Shown here piece by piece: positions 11,209-25,700 of a stretch of 64,000 bases of DNA. The notes under the pieces are model-generated. The model searched no databases. It was not told the DNA's origin and saw only the letters and a list, made by a program, of their open reading frames with translations. Made by a program: the position numbers and the translations under genes. Within the stretch, counting starts at the first letter, position 1; each line of letters begins with the position of its first letter. This DNA is from Sinotaia quadrata (taxonomy: Eukaryota > Mollusca > Gastropoda > Architaenioglossa > Viviparidae): the NCBI GenBank assembly GCA_028829895.1, contig CM054183.1, positions 16,355,975 to 16,419,974 of the forward strand. Reading direction: 5' to 3'.

Positions 11209-14200
11209 ACAAGTACATTTTATTTCACAAGAACAAATGTAATCTTTGAAAAGCACACAAACATAATTTACATATGAACATAATGAAAAGCACTAATGAC
11301 TGATTAGTACAAGCACAGAATAGTTACAATAAAAAAAACAAAACATTAAATGACTATTACAGTTGTAATGTCTGGAAAATAACTGATAAATGAAAATGTA
11401 TGCGAGTTCAAATGTCAACACAAACATACACGCGCAGAGGTTCAGTCTACTTTGAAAAATTCAAAAGAAAGCAGTACACAGAACATTTTCTTTAATGAAC
11501 AATACAGTATATTAATCACCAACTATTAAAACCAAACTTACTTTGAACTAACAAGCAACAAAAGAATGCTGAAAGATTGAACAATTTCTGATAAAGCTTA
11601 ATAAAACATAAGTAATTAATCATATAATTCTGTAGCACTAAATAAAACATTTAATTTCTTGCATGACATGTCTCACGAAAAAGTTTTATATCAAACTTCT
11701 GACAACCATTAGGGTAAATGATAATCATATTAATAATTAAAGTGTTAAATACTAATAGTAGAGATTGTATATAAGTAACAGTTAAAAGGTTACGACTACA
11801 AGTGATGACAGATGCGTATTCAAAGACACATTTATTTAATCACCAGAAATGACAATTCTTCACCAACACTGCCCACAAACAAACACTCACCTTTTCTGTA
11901 CAAGTACAATCAATTTTAAAGTAATAATTAGCATTGGGAACTGATTATCTTCATTTTATATATAATGATTTGGCATTGCAACATGATTAATGGTTTAGAT
12001 CTGTCATTCTTAAGCTATACTCCTATTCAGTCATTAAAAATTGTTCCTAGTAAATTATTATGTTCAGTAAGCATTTCAAGGTGTTCTGTACAGAATAAAA
12101 TCACTCCCACCACCACCTCAACAAGTCTGAAAACCAATGAGTTAGGTAAATTGTGACCAGGATTCCACTGTACAGTGATGTACAAATAAAACAAAAAAGG
12201 CACCTACAACCTTAAAATTTGTAATTCAACCACAATATAATTTGTTTGTATTTATTTAGCTTTTCCTGAGTGCCTTCATAGTGGTTTAGTGACAGACAAC
12301 TGGCAGCAAGAGTGAGTGAGATACACACAAGTTTACAGATACAATGTAAAAAATAATTGCTGAATGTATTAATGTACAATTAGATTTTTAAAGTGTGGGC
12401 ATCTGCTGAATACATTTTTCACTTTCTATATTTTTATAGTTGTCATTTTAAATTTCAAGATTGCCTGACAAAAAAATACAAGTGTTATAAAGAGAGAGTT
12501 TACAATCAACTGTTCACACACTCAGAAATTGATAAATCTCTTAAGTGGGCATGTTTTTGTTATAAAATTATGTTTGTACCAGAAGATGCAATGACTTTCA
12601 TTACTTAATTGCTGTCATAAATATATTTATACACAAGATAAAAACTCCTTTGACAGAATTCTTTAATAGGCTGGAAAACACTTTAAATGATAAACATAAC
12701 TTTCAACACAAATAAATTCACACCCCAAAACAAAAAGAAAAAAATGTAAAATAATTTTTTTTAAATGTTAAATTTAGTGAAAAGATTGTTGACAAAATGT
12801 ATGTCAAAATATGTGAATCATAGAGATTTATACATTTAAAAGATTTGGTATAAACCAAATAACAAAAGGTGATAGTATTTTACACATATTGTAAAATATA
12901 AATGTTAGATGTTTTATTTAATAAATTCAAAGCATTAACAGCTTTTAAGTTTATCATTACTAGAAATTTGTTATTAAAAAAAAATGTTAATGGAATTTTC
13001 TTTTCTAGATGACACACTCACAGATTCATATATTATTTTTAGACAAACATGCATGAGTTACATACAGCAACAGATCATTTACAACAATGGAATACTTTCC
13101 TATAAAAACAATGTTCCTTAAAACTTCCCCATTGACCTAACAAAGAAATAGTCCATGTATGAACAACAAGTTCATTCAACATTTGAATGAAATGAATTGA
13201 AATGAATTAACAAAATTGTTAAGCAAACATTTTACATCTTAATGAAAGTCAGTTTCTGCAAGTCATCAAAATTGGAACACCAAGCAGAGCAGGTCAAAGT
13301 GACCTGTTAACGCTGGTTTATCTTCTCAAGAACAGATCTGATATGCACACATGCGCGCACTCAACAGTGTAGAGTTGAGTAGGTTCAGTTAAGAAGCATT
13401 GAAGTTTATGCATTAATGAAAAACAAGTATAAAACATGTATCAGAAGAACAAATAACATTGAATACATGAAAAATGATACACAGTTTAGTTGCTAAACAA
13501 AGAACATCCAAGTACATAAACAATCTCAATGAAAACAAAGGAGCTTACATCATTTTGTAAGATATTTTGCTGTTCTTACACATGTATAAAATCTTCAAAT
13601 TATATATATACTTCAAAACATAAAATTTGGATTTAGAAGTTACAGTCATTGCGTACTGATCTAAGTACTAAGTACTAAGTGCTAATCAAACTGTCTAGAG
13701 AAGACGTGTCCTTGTATAATACCTCAATCAGCTAAAAAATTCAATACTTCAGTCACAAAATTATCAATGGATAAAATTCACAAAGTGCTTGACAAATTGT
13801 AAACAACTTCATACCTTATACATTTTCAAAGAAAAAAATGAAAATAAGGTACTGGAATAAGCTGAAAACTCTCATTTTATCCCTGAGAAAAATCTGTTTA
13901 TAACAAGTTCTGACATTTTACTTTTAAAAATATGTTTACACTTTCAAATATGACTTCTAAAAGAGTGATTCCTATTGAAAGTGATAATTCATTAACGAAA
14001 GAAATTAGGTCATTAACTTTTCACCCGAAGTAGGTTATAATTGTGTCTAAAAGATGTGTGTTTATCAGCGGTAGCTTCCCCATGACCAGGAAACAGATGA
14101 TAATTCAAGCAAAAATCTTCCAAACATTACATGTATCAATTAAAGATTGTTCATGAATAGTGATTTAAAATTCTAGAAAATATCCATAGATTACTCTTGC

Positions 14201-14310
14201 AGAAAGAAATGTGTATCTAGAATTTGTAGGAATAATATAGGATATTTTATCATTATCAGACAAGATGCTTGGTTTCTGTGAAAGCATAAGAAAAACATAA
14301 TCCGTGACTT
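11209..14310 (-). other. AT-rich region, possibly part of the NCoR 3' UTR
   Basis: No coding signal. AATAAA on the minus strand occurs at 12915-12920 and 11217-11222, so a long 3' UTR reaching this far is possible but unproven. Confidence 0.4.
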
Positions 14311-14314
14311 TCAT

Positions 14315-14705
14315 TACTTAACTTTAAAAAGATGGACTCATGACTGCTACAACAATTAATAATGCTTTTATACAAGTCTGTTATCATTACTTAAATTTGA
14401 AAAAGATGGACTCTGACTGCTAATACAATTAATAATGCTTTTACACAAGTTTGTTATCATTACTCAAATTTGAAAAAGATGGACTCTGGCCACTAATACA
14501 ATTAATAATGCTTTTATACCAGTTTGTTATTACTCAAATTTGAAAAAGATGGATTCTGGCAGCTAATACAATTAAAAATACTTTTATACCAGTTTGCTAT
14601 CATTACTCAAATTTGAATTTTATACCAGTTTGCTATAATTACTCAAATTTGAAAAAAGAGAGACTCTGGCCACTAATACAATTAATAATACATTTTATAC
14701 AGGTG
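14315..14705. repeat. 73-bp minisatellite, about 5 copies
   Basis: Units share TTGAAAAAGATGGACTCTG and CTAATACAATTAATAATGC, period about 73, one copy shortened. It probably lies in the 3' UTR of the NCoR transcript. Confidence 0.88.
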
Positions 14706-14880
14706 TGTTTTCACAACATGCTTTTAACATAAAACATTAGATGAAGTGACATGAAGAGTAAGATGCATCTTTAGATAGAGCAAATGAAAAATCTTTTGAT
14801 TTAGTAATAATTATTCTTCAACATGTGTAATTTTTGCTACTGGTACTTGAATGAAGCAAATAGCAAACATTCCTCAACAG

Positions 14881-15139
14881 TTTATTTTTTCTTAGCAATG
14901 AAATATTTTAAATGTACCTGCCAAATATTAATTACAAATGATTAAACTTTAAATTTTGTTATAAGTATTTACAACTGAACACACTTTCTAAGCCTAATAC
15001 ATTAGTTTAAATGCTACCATATTCATCTTTTATAATTTTAACAGAGAAAAAAATCAGCCCAAACAGAGCATAGATTTCAGACTTTATGAAACCAACAGTC
15101 TGAGAGACTTAATGACACTGACAGTGTGAAATTAACAGT
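14881..15139 (-). other. NCOR1: NCoR 3' UTR (at least this part)
   Basis: This sequence directly follows the stop codon. The first AATAAA on the minus strand is at 14886-14881, about 255 bases past the stop. It is the nearest candidate polyadenylation signal; distal ones exist. Confidence 0.5.
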
Positions 15140-16773
15140 CTAACTGTTATCGTCATCAGAGAGAGTTTCATACTGCGATGACAAGATTGGGGCTGGTTCT
15201 TGATCTCGTGAACAAACCTGGTGTTCCGGGTCACGCAAGAGTGAAGAGACAACTTGCTGACCTGATCCTGATCCAGGTGGAAAACCATAACCGCCTAAAC
15301 CAAGGGTGGTGGCAGATCCAGAACCTGTGTTAGGCCCCACACAGCTACGTTCTGTGCTGGAGCTATCCACACCACCATAGCTCACACCTCCTCCATCAGC
15401 TGAGACCTGGCAATGTCGAGGGCTGCGTGCATGCTGAATGTATCCTAAACCCTCCATGCTTCGACTCTGACCCGATTCCCCCACTTCATAACTGCCACTC
15501 TCACTGGTCAAATCTCTAGGTGATGAACGCTTGCTGACAACAGTTGTAGAAGAGCTGTCAATAGTCTCAGAGGCATCAGCCTCAGATGCTTGTGCCAAAG
15601 TTTTCAGTTCAGTGTGAGTGGAATCCACACTGACTGTTGATACAGAACTTACCCCATCTCCACTTTCTCGCCTTGATCTGTAATGAGTGCGCGCTTCATC
15701 ACCTAATGTATCATTGCGGTGTTGATGGTGGCTACCCCCTGGATGAACTGAATAGCTCTCATATGCCTGTGCCTCGTTTCCATCTTTTCCACCTAAGACT
15801 GATGTTCGCTCTCCACTCCCACGTCTCTCATCTACTGAACTCCCTATACCTGAAGTATCTGCACGTCCATCAGAGGTAGCAGGGGCTACCAGTCCTTTAC
15901 TACTGTCTGAGCTGTCAACATGACCTTTACGAGGACTACGGCCGGGCGTTCCCAGTGCCATGTAACTGCTAGGTGGCCTCGCTCCAGCATCTTCATCTGG
16001 GCTGTCATCTGGAAAATCATACAAATCAGAGCGGATAGATTTTTTAGGCATCATGTTACCACCACTACTGACTGTGGAGGTTACAGGCTTGCTAACAGAG
16101 TTAGTGCGCACAGTGTCTGCTGCAGCTGTAGTTGTTTTGGTGGTGGTGAAGGAGATAGGTGTGCCACGACTAGAAGAAGCTGGGTACTTTTCCCCAGTAC
16201 CAGATGTGGGTGCTGGGGGGTCATCTCCACGGAATCGTGGACGATTTATGATCCGTTTCTTTCCTAGAGCTGTGGGTTGAGAGGAACCAACAGATGGAGA
16301 AAGAGAACGACTAGATGCAGGTGAAACAGACACAGAAGTTTCAGTACTAGAGGTCGCAACACTATCACCCCTACCTGCCCCAAGGGGTTGCAGTTGTTCA
16401 GGATGCTCTATTCTACTGATTCTCTCTGACCCTCCACCTGACAACTGACTTGACTCTGCAATATCTGAAGATGCCGTCGAACTAACAGTCCCTTCATAAG
16501 CAGATCCACTTTGAATTTCTACTGAAGCTCTGGACGATGGACGACTACTGTAACCCTGACTACCTGGCCCTGGCACTGGTATATGTGAATGGACAGCAGA
16601 TGATGATGAAGTCAGGCACACAGCATCATCATTTGCAACTGAATGGTGGTGAGGCACAGTATCAGAAACCTCTTCTTGCATAGCCATCTCAATTTTGGAC
16701 TTCATGTATTCTAAGGAAGACTGAACACGGAGCTTTCCAGTAGCAAGGCCACTACTATCTGCAGCCTGTAAAC
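15140..16773 (-). CDS. NCOR1: NCoR last coding exon with conserved C-terminus
   Basis: Acceptor TCCAATCACAG, stop TAG at 15142-15140; 543 residues. It opens [20 protein letters not shown] then [12 protein letters not shown], where vertebrates have the N1 CoRNR helix (LEDIIRKALMG). Next [20 protein letters not shown] parallels human SPIPGQGYLGTERPSS. A long Ser-rich insertion contains [15 protein letters not shown]. It ends [20 protein letters not shown] plus Ser, matching human EREPAPLLSAQYETLSDSDD. Unusually long compared with the vertebrate tail. Confidence 0.96.
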
Positions 16774-19700
16774 CTGTGATTGGACAGAGAGGGACTGTAA
16801 ACGGTCAAGGTTCACTATTAAATTTCATATAATGATGTTTGTTAAAACTGCATGTAAATTATCTGGGCAAAAGTACATGATACATAGTTTACTCAGACAC
16901 TACATGCCAAAACGACAATTACACATTAATTAAGCTAAACATGTGACAGTTAAATTAAACATACTAGTGATTTGATTTAATTTTTATTTAGCAACAGATC
17001 TTTTGAAGAATGATAAATAAGAAATTAAATCATTTTTACACAATATCTTTCTATGTCTGGCTGACAGTAACTTTATGTAGGGAAATATATAGCAAACAAA
17101 CATAGTAAAAATTGTAAATTGTAAAAGAATGCTGCTAATTTTTCTAAAGTCCTTCAATCAACTTAAAAAAAATGCAAGTATTTCTTCATTAAAATAAATA
17201 AATAATTCTTATTTCTTGATTACTGATGGACTCTTTCTTGGTGAAAACAAAAAACTACAAATATTTTACTGTTATGTTTACAACTTTAAATTAAGCATTA
17301 CTGTTAGCTAGAAATATTGGCATTTATTTTTCTACAAATGACTGGTGATATTTTGAATTACTACTGCAGCAGATAACAATTAATTTTCCAATATAAAAAC
17401 TAGTGAATAGAAAAGAAAGATTAATCAGTGTTTACACAGGAAATTTTTGGGGGTTCCTGAGTCAATAATAAGAGGAGTGAAAAATGAATTTTCTGACTAC
17501 ATACTTCGTTTAATTAAAGCTTTCTTCCTGATGTTCCCAGAGAAACCACTGTCCTGTGCTTGTGTACCACACCATCATATTCTAACACCATCAACCACAA
17601 GCAGAACACCATTAACATGCTGACTTTTCAAAATATTTATACAGGCTGAACAGTTTTGTTTGTTGGCTCTGCATGGACAAATTCTATAACAAATAATCTA
17701 GAGTCTGAAATAACTTTAGAAAAATTTAATAATTAGATTGTCTATTAATCAGAATAGAGTAGACAAACATTTGCCAAGAAGTAGTCCCTTGTTTGGATTA
17801 AAAATTAAGGCTCTACTCTATTTTCTTCTTTCTGCAGTGATAAACTGCATATTTACTTCCTTTACCAAAGAGAGGTTAATTTGCCATTGACATGGTGTGG
17901 TGAAGATGACAAATTTCTAAATGACTAGAACAGCAGTCTAGCCAATTTAGTTATGTAACTGTTCATCCTTAGCACTAAGCATACTACAAAGATCATTTTA
18001 AAGACAAATAGTTACCAAATGATTCTGGTCCAACATTTGAAAAACTATATAAAAATATTGTTTTTAAATCCAAGCAGATATGAAAACATTTTTTATTTTT
18101 TAAATTTGAAAGAGAAGAAAATAATAACTGATTAAATACAATGAGAAATATGTAGCAACAACACTAATCCACATGCAAATAACAGCAAATTATGTCAGGG
18201 AACATTTACGATATCAAAAGCTAAAATAAATAATTAAATTAATTAATATATAAAACAGATGAGATCATAGTTTGAAATTAACAAAATAAAGCAAACAAGA
18301 TCACTTACCCAAAAGCTTGTAACTAAACTGTACAGAAAGCGTTTAAACAGGACTTGAGGATATGCTTCTGTACATTTTTTTTAATGCTGTCAAACTATTG
18401 TTTGTTGCAACTGCACTATGTGCTGCAACTGTACTACATACTGCAACTGTACTGTACATAATTTGATGGTTTGTATGTGTAACTGTTTTCTAAAAAAAAA
18501 AAAGTTAAATTAAAAAAAACCCTTAAATATTTGCACTTATAAAACAACTCTACAACCTGTATCTGGTTTTTTTTTTACATATATGCAATTGTAAAAACTA
18601 ATGTATAAAAAAGGAGTATATGGTTTTCATATATAAAAGAGAATATTGATACCTTTACTTTGTATTTCAGATTTATTGCATTCACAGTATTTTTGCTGTG
18701 CAGCAAATTTTTAAAAAAATCTTTTTAATATATCACAGTTATTGTAGAATGAAATTTATGAATTATATTTTTTAAAAAAACAATAGTTCTATATTTATTG
18801 TATATTTATTCTCTGGTAATATAATTAATTTCAAGTGGAATTCTTTTAAAAATCTTTGAAGTTTCATTCTTTTTCTAAAAATCAACAAAACAAGAAATAA
18901 AAATAAAATACTCTAAGACATGTCATTCAGCGCAGGAATTTCTTGATAAAAATGGGAAAAACTAATTGTTCTCACATGTTTAATATTGTTATTCTGAATC
19001 TTATTATTATTTTATTTAATTAAATGGTTTCTTCTTCTTTTTTCTGCATTTACAGAAGGAGAAGACACCAGTTACATATCTGAAATGTAATAATATTATT
19101 TCATCATTCAAAATTCCATTAAAAAAGAAACAGATTAAATGTTTTAGCTGCTACTACTCAAGATATGACTTATCTAACAAGATGCTATGGGTAAACACAA
19201 AATGTTATCTTAGTTAGGTAAACTCCTGGCAACAAAATAAAGACTGATTATCGTAATATTATGACCCATACCTACCGGCAAGAATAAAAGAAATTTCTCT
19301 TAAGAGGTGTCACTACCTTTGCCTTGCAAATGTCACTAAACCACAAATGTACTAATAAATAATCTAAACGAAAACAAATATCAACAAATAAAATAACTTA
19401 ATAAGGATATCCCCTTACCACTTACCACACACATAAAGCAAACACTAAACAACAAATAAAAATTAAATAAATGAATGAAAATACACATTATACTGTTGCA
19501 AAGGGCTCATTCTGTTTCAAGTACTATAAAAAGTAATGACTGTTTTAGCTACCACCAAAATAAAAATAATTTCTTGTAGTTGCTGGGTAATTTGTACCTA
19601 TACAAAATGTTCTATTCTACATGCAAAGCTTATTTATGCTTACCATAGGGTGCAACAACTATGAATGTCAAAATGACACAGGCAGATAAATAAATGTCAG

Positions 19701-22700
19701 AAAAATCTTGACTGATCCATTCAAAAGGACAGGTGAAAACGTGTTGTCTGTAGTACAGTTTTAGCAACACAGAGATACAGAATATGCTGGTAACACCATA
19801 ATGCTGCTTTTAGCTAATCAAATGAAGAAAACTGCCAGGTCAAACCATTAGCTTGTGCCTGAATTGAGATACAAGGCCAAAAATAGTGCTAATTTCTTTC
19901 TTTTTTAGCTATGTCTGTAAGTAGAAAATGTTTTCATTTTCATTTCTTTTTCAATGTTTTATTTTTTCTTCACTTGTTATGACTTTTACGGGAAAACTCT
20001 TTGGAGCAGCATGTAAATTTTCAGACAGGCAACATCTGAGTTGGGCGGATAAATCTGTTTTTCAGTCTGTTCAATAGGCAGGCTAGTAAAGTGAATTTGA
20101 TGCACCTGATTATTAGTTCTATAATCTTTCTGATATTACTTTGTTTCATTAACACAACTTATTTCCCCATTAACTTTTTGCTCTACATTATACATTTCTC
20201 TTTTAAGCTCATCAGAATGTTTAATACAAGATTTCACTTTCTCTGTTATCCCTATTCTCCAAATTAATGATATAATTGACAAAGAGAAAAGAAAAAAAAG
20301 ATGCCCTGTGCAACTGTTGAGAAATGGTAATAGTCACCCAGTCACAAAATCTATTTATATTTTTAAACAAATAAACAAATAGAGCAACAGGGGGAAATAA
20401 TGCACTTTGCATTTATGCTAACAACTTTGCTGTTGCAACAGTGAATAAAAGAACACACGCCAATCTACATACTCACAAGAAGACACGAACAGGCAAGAAT
20501 TAGAGAAAAAGTGATGACGAGGCAAAACCTGGGTGATTTGAGAGGTGTTCACCTTTTTGCACCTATTTTACAACAATTTTTATCAGAAACAATTAGCAGG
20601 GGAAGGAAACATGGGAAAGAAAAAAATCTGAGAAAAAAAATGAGAAATGACCCCACAAGGTTCAAGTTCTCACTGGCCCTTCAAATTTGCTGTTTCACGT
20701 ATTTCTTGGAGTTTTGAACATCATGTCATTTCTCCTTGTGAACACTTTCTTTTTTCATATTTTGCGATTTGAACTCTTTTGTTGCAAAAACCAAGTTGTC
20801 ATATAAATTTCACATGCAGACATGAAGCACAACACAAATAGGAAAAAAATAATAATAATTGAAAAAATATTAAAAATTAAACAACAACTGCAAAGTTCAT
20901 GGTTCTAGCATCAAATGTTGCAAGTTCATTTCCATTCTTTTCGGCACTGAACTGATTTATACAATGAAAAAAATGCACAAATTTAAAATGAATCCAAGCA
21001 AACTCATGTCAAGAGCAGCAAACTAACGTCTGTACAAAAACAAAAAAGCTGCAGTGAGGCCGTTTCTCATTCAACACAATACAAGTAAATTTTAATCTGA
21101 ATAAAACATGTCTTTCCACCAAAAGGACTATTGAATAAAATAAAGCATTTGGCAGCAGTAGAGGTTGAAAAGGGATGTGAAAACTTTATGCTGTTATCAC
21201 CCAGGTCGTACCTGTCAAAAAGATTGGGTTTTCGGAGGGTGGCGAGAGAGCCAGTGAGGGTCTTGCAGGTTCTTCATAGAATTACCTCCATTCTCGCCAC
21301 CAAGGGCGCCACCACTGATATTACTACTGCTAGATGCTGTAGCGGACTGTGGTGACCGTGAATGCAGTTGGTCTGGTGTTTCTGCTCTTCCAGTCATACT
21401 CAAGCGATCAACTGGAACTTTGAGGGTGCTCATCTCTACTCCAGAGTGAGAACTGTTGAAAGATTGAGACTGGTGATGCCCATGTACTTGACTGTATTGG
21501 GGGTGGGGGGAGCTACTATAGCTCTGGGAGGGGACGGAAGAAGAAGGAACATGAAGTTGCTGCTGCTGCTGCTGTAGTTGACTTGCCGTACGTTCATCCT
21601 GTAGAAAAAGTCATCATGAAATTGAACTTTAATTTAATTTCTTTCTTTTTATCCTGTTACACAAATGGAGTGAAGCAGCAATGCACCAGGAATATTTGGA
21701 TTATTTTAATGAAATTTATTTTGTAAACCAATGTGAAAATAAACAGTGTTTTAATACACCCCTTAGATATATCTAAAATATTTCAAATCCCTGTGCTTAG
21801 AAATAGAATGAAAATGGTTAAGTTCTCTTAAGTAAACACAGAAATATTGTAATTGTAGATATAATTCTGCAAACATTTATTTGATAGCTTGAGTGACTTC
21901 TCTTGTACCATTTCATTATAAATTACTGATTCAAGGTACTCATATTTTGAATATATCTGAGCAATAAAAACTCTAGAATTTTACTGAATTTATGTGACTA
22001 ATTGTGAAATTAAACAAATATCTTTGATGCACCAAAGCATGAATGCTTTTTGTGTACAATGCAGTTAGTAATTTTAATGGCTATGTCTGATTCTTAACTG
22101 TATAGCATTCTGAATGTCTGTTCTGAACACATACACACATGAGCTTCACATAAGTGAATGTATCTGATAAAAGTGCAAAATGAAGTGAAAACTGACATGC
22201 ATTAAGTATTTTCAATCATGAAAATAAATTCTATTTATTTTTCTTTCTTTTAAAGACTAAAATCAGCTGTCAATTAATGCAATTACTAACAGTAAAACAA
22301 CTGATTACTCAGGTTTTTACTTACTAAAAAACCCATAACCAATCTGGAACAACACACATTGAGCAGTAAAGATTAAAAAACCCATAACCAATCTAAAACA
22401 GAACACATGCTATTAGTGAAGATTAAAAAAAAAATCTAAAATAGAATACATGTACATATAGTGAAGATTACAAAAAACACTACAAATCTAAAACAGAATG
22501 CAATGTTAGCAGTAAAGATTTTTAAAAAAACAACAACCATCAATCTAAAACAGAATGCATGGCTAACAGTGAAGATTAAACAAAAATAACACAAAAAACT
22601 GTCCACGTTTGTAGACTCTACTGGTCCCTAATAAAATTGAATGAGTGGAAATTTAAAAATGAAAGAAAAAAGTTGCTCTTTGAATGAAAGTATGTAATTT

Positions 22701-25700
22701 CTCTTAATTATTTGTTAGAAACTTTGTTAAAAATTTGTTGAAACTCAGGTAACAAGGCCTTGTGATTACACATACATTACTCGTTGATTTTCAGTGGCTA
22801 AAGACATGCTCAAAGACGTCAAAATATTGTCAATATCACATCAGCAAAGGGAATATTCCAGTCTCTCTTTGAACAAAAACTAACATTAGTTACAATAATT
22901 TGAAATAATTGGTCAGGTCTTTTCAACTACAGCAACATGCAGAAATAATCTTTTCACACACACACACAAATATGCAGACATTAACATAACCTGTTAAAAA
23001 ATAAACAAAAAACCACCACAAAATGTTTAACAATTGTTTGTTAGGTCAACAAAAGTGCATGCATTTCAGGACAAGTCATTTGCATATTATGTATCAGATT
23101 GCACTTACACCCTAAAAATTAAAAAAATAAACAAAACCACCACAAAATGTTTAACAATTGTTTGTTAGGTCAACAAAAGTGCATGCATTTCAGGACAAGT
23201 CATTTGCATATTATGTATCAGATTGCACTTACACCCTAAAAATTAAAAAAATACTGTCCTAAACATTTCCTTAGCTGACCTGTATATGCCATATGCATTT
23301 TTCTTTTGGTAGTGGTCTACTTATTACAGATGGCGATGTCAAAGTACAATTAGCATAGTAACTAGGCTACTGCCAATAATGTTGGTTCATCATGCCTTTC
23401 AAACAAAGAATGAGATAATCACTATACCTGTAATTTAACTATCCATATCCACATCTTCTGGCTAATCATTTAGGTCTACATTAAGTCACAGTATTGAACC
23501 AATGTCTGGAGTTTGGAAGTTACATACACAAAATATAGCAATGTATAGCAATGTGCTCACTTTTAACTATCCATGCACATATTGAGGCAATTTTAAGGTT
23601 ATTTGCATAAAGTTTTACTGAAAGATGCTGAGGTTAAACTATTTTCCCAACAACAATAATATAGGCTGTTTTTAAAAAAAGTATACACACTTTAATAAAA
23701 TACATCTATGGGCATATTCATCTTGGAACCAAAATGTAATGTACTTGAGGAGGAGGGGCTTTCCATTTAACATATAGCTAAAGCTGAAAGAATATCACTG
23801 CTACTTTGTGTATTATAGCGCTGACAATGTTGTGAATTTACTCTGATCTATCACTGGGGTGGTGGTGGTGGTGGTGGACTGTTCTGATGAGGCATACCTC
23901 AATATACTTCAGTCATCCACTCAGCCCGACATTATCAGCTGTATGGAGATGAGGAAATAAGATAGTGTATTGAGTATCCCCTCTGTTTAGCTGATTTTAT
24001 TTCACTGGACTTTTATTTAAGAGGTTATATGATGGATAAAGTACATGTCAGAAAATCTGCAACCCTCAAATTACAGGATGGAATTAAACAGTGCAGCCAT
24101 CCCAGCACAAACCTTGGAGAATGTGTGCCACTCAGATGTTAAAGCAGGCCATTTTGAACAGTAAGTTAGTTCAATATTTTTTTAGACCAAATATCAAGTT
24201 TACCTGAATTAATTTATTGAAAGGATAAATTGTTTATATTAAGTGTGAATACATTTTTTACAGAACACTCTACAGATTATAAAGATAATAAACATGCCAT
24301 AAAAGATGATTACCAATCAAATCTTTAGTCACTCTGGCATCTGGTATTTGTTTTCTCCTACATTACATTACAAATTTGAATTTCTGTAATTGTTCCGAAT
24401 GCCCTAAATAAAGTTTACATAAATGACATTATACAAACTTTAGACACTCTGACACTCTATAAAATAAAACATTATTTATTATTCATTGTAACTGGAAAGT
24501 GAACAGCAATTGATATTTTACTTTTCTTTTTAATATTTCAAAAATGCTTGGTTCTGACACAATATATAGTACTCACACTTAGAGCCTGTTGTTGAACAAC
24601 ACGCTTCCGCCAGTTAAGTGGCACATCGTGGTGCACTTGTTGCTGAGGTACTCCTGGTCCTTGAACACTGCCACTAAAGCTGCGTGGTCGATTCAGATCT
24701 GAGGAAGATCCAACAGAAGCTTCAGAACTGGAATGTCGATTGAAAGAAGCTATGGGACCAGAGGGCGAAGACACTTCTGCTACGGAGTGAGGCTGTGCCT
24801 GTGATGTGGCAATGATGGGAGATGCTGTTCCAGGGAAATAATAAATGATAATGGAAGTGGAACTTGTTGGCAGTGGCATGTACAACGAAGAAAAATGATG
24901 AATTAAACAAAACAATTCCAAGCAAGGACACCTAAGGAATAAGCTAAAGAAAAATTTTGCTGTCTGTTTATTGCTTGTCATAATTCTTAGCCATGCCACT
25001 AATATATTCTGTTGCTGAGAAACATGTTTGAAACAAATTGTGTATTTTATGACTGCCTATCTACAAGTGCAATTGCACATGAAAAAACATACTATAGATA
25101 TACTAGTTGTGTATTAATAAAATTACATCTGTTGAAATGCTTTCTTAGAATAAAATTACCCATAAGGCTTTATAAATTCAATTTCTTTGATTTTAATGTG
25201 CATGCCTGTGTGCATGTGTGTGTGTGTTGCATATGTAAATGCATGTGCAGGTGTGAAATTTTAACAAAGTTACAAATATTACAGTTGCTAATACATAAAG
25301 TAGCATATGTCAGATCAGCAAACACTGAAATAAAGTGGTAATTTGTATTTTAAATTCTTAATTTATTTTTAATTTAGTAATTAGTTTTAGGGAAGAGAAA
25401 ACTAAGGCTTACTGAAAAATGCAGCTATATTAAGATTAACAGAAGACACTTTTCTTCTGACCAATCAAAGTTTGCAAAAGATAACATTAATAGTAGGACC
25501 TCTTTATCTGAAATCTCTCAACACAGCACACCTTTGTACCAGATGGTGAAAATGGCAGACTGATTGATTGGCTGAAAGCTATATCGTCCTAAATAAATCA
25601 AACCAAGAAATGGAAAAAACTGAAAACCTGCTGCTGGTGTACTGGTACTGTTGATCTGACTAAGCAAGCTACCAATCCCAGAGGGATCTCCCTCTTTTCG

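Noticed and set aside
15637..16280. Plus-strand open frames opposite the last NCoR exon
   Set aside because: They are shadows of the Ser-rich minus-strand coding exon, with no motifs of their own.
24722..24931. Alternative frames over the 24577-24824 exon
   Set aside because: The phase-consistent frame continues NCoR. The upstream part ([17 protein letters not shown]...) is intron read-through above the acceptor at 24825.
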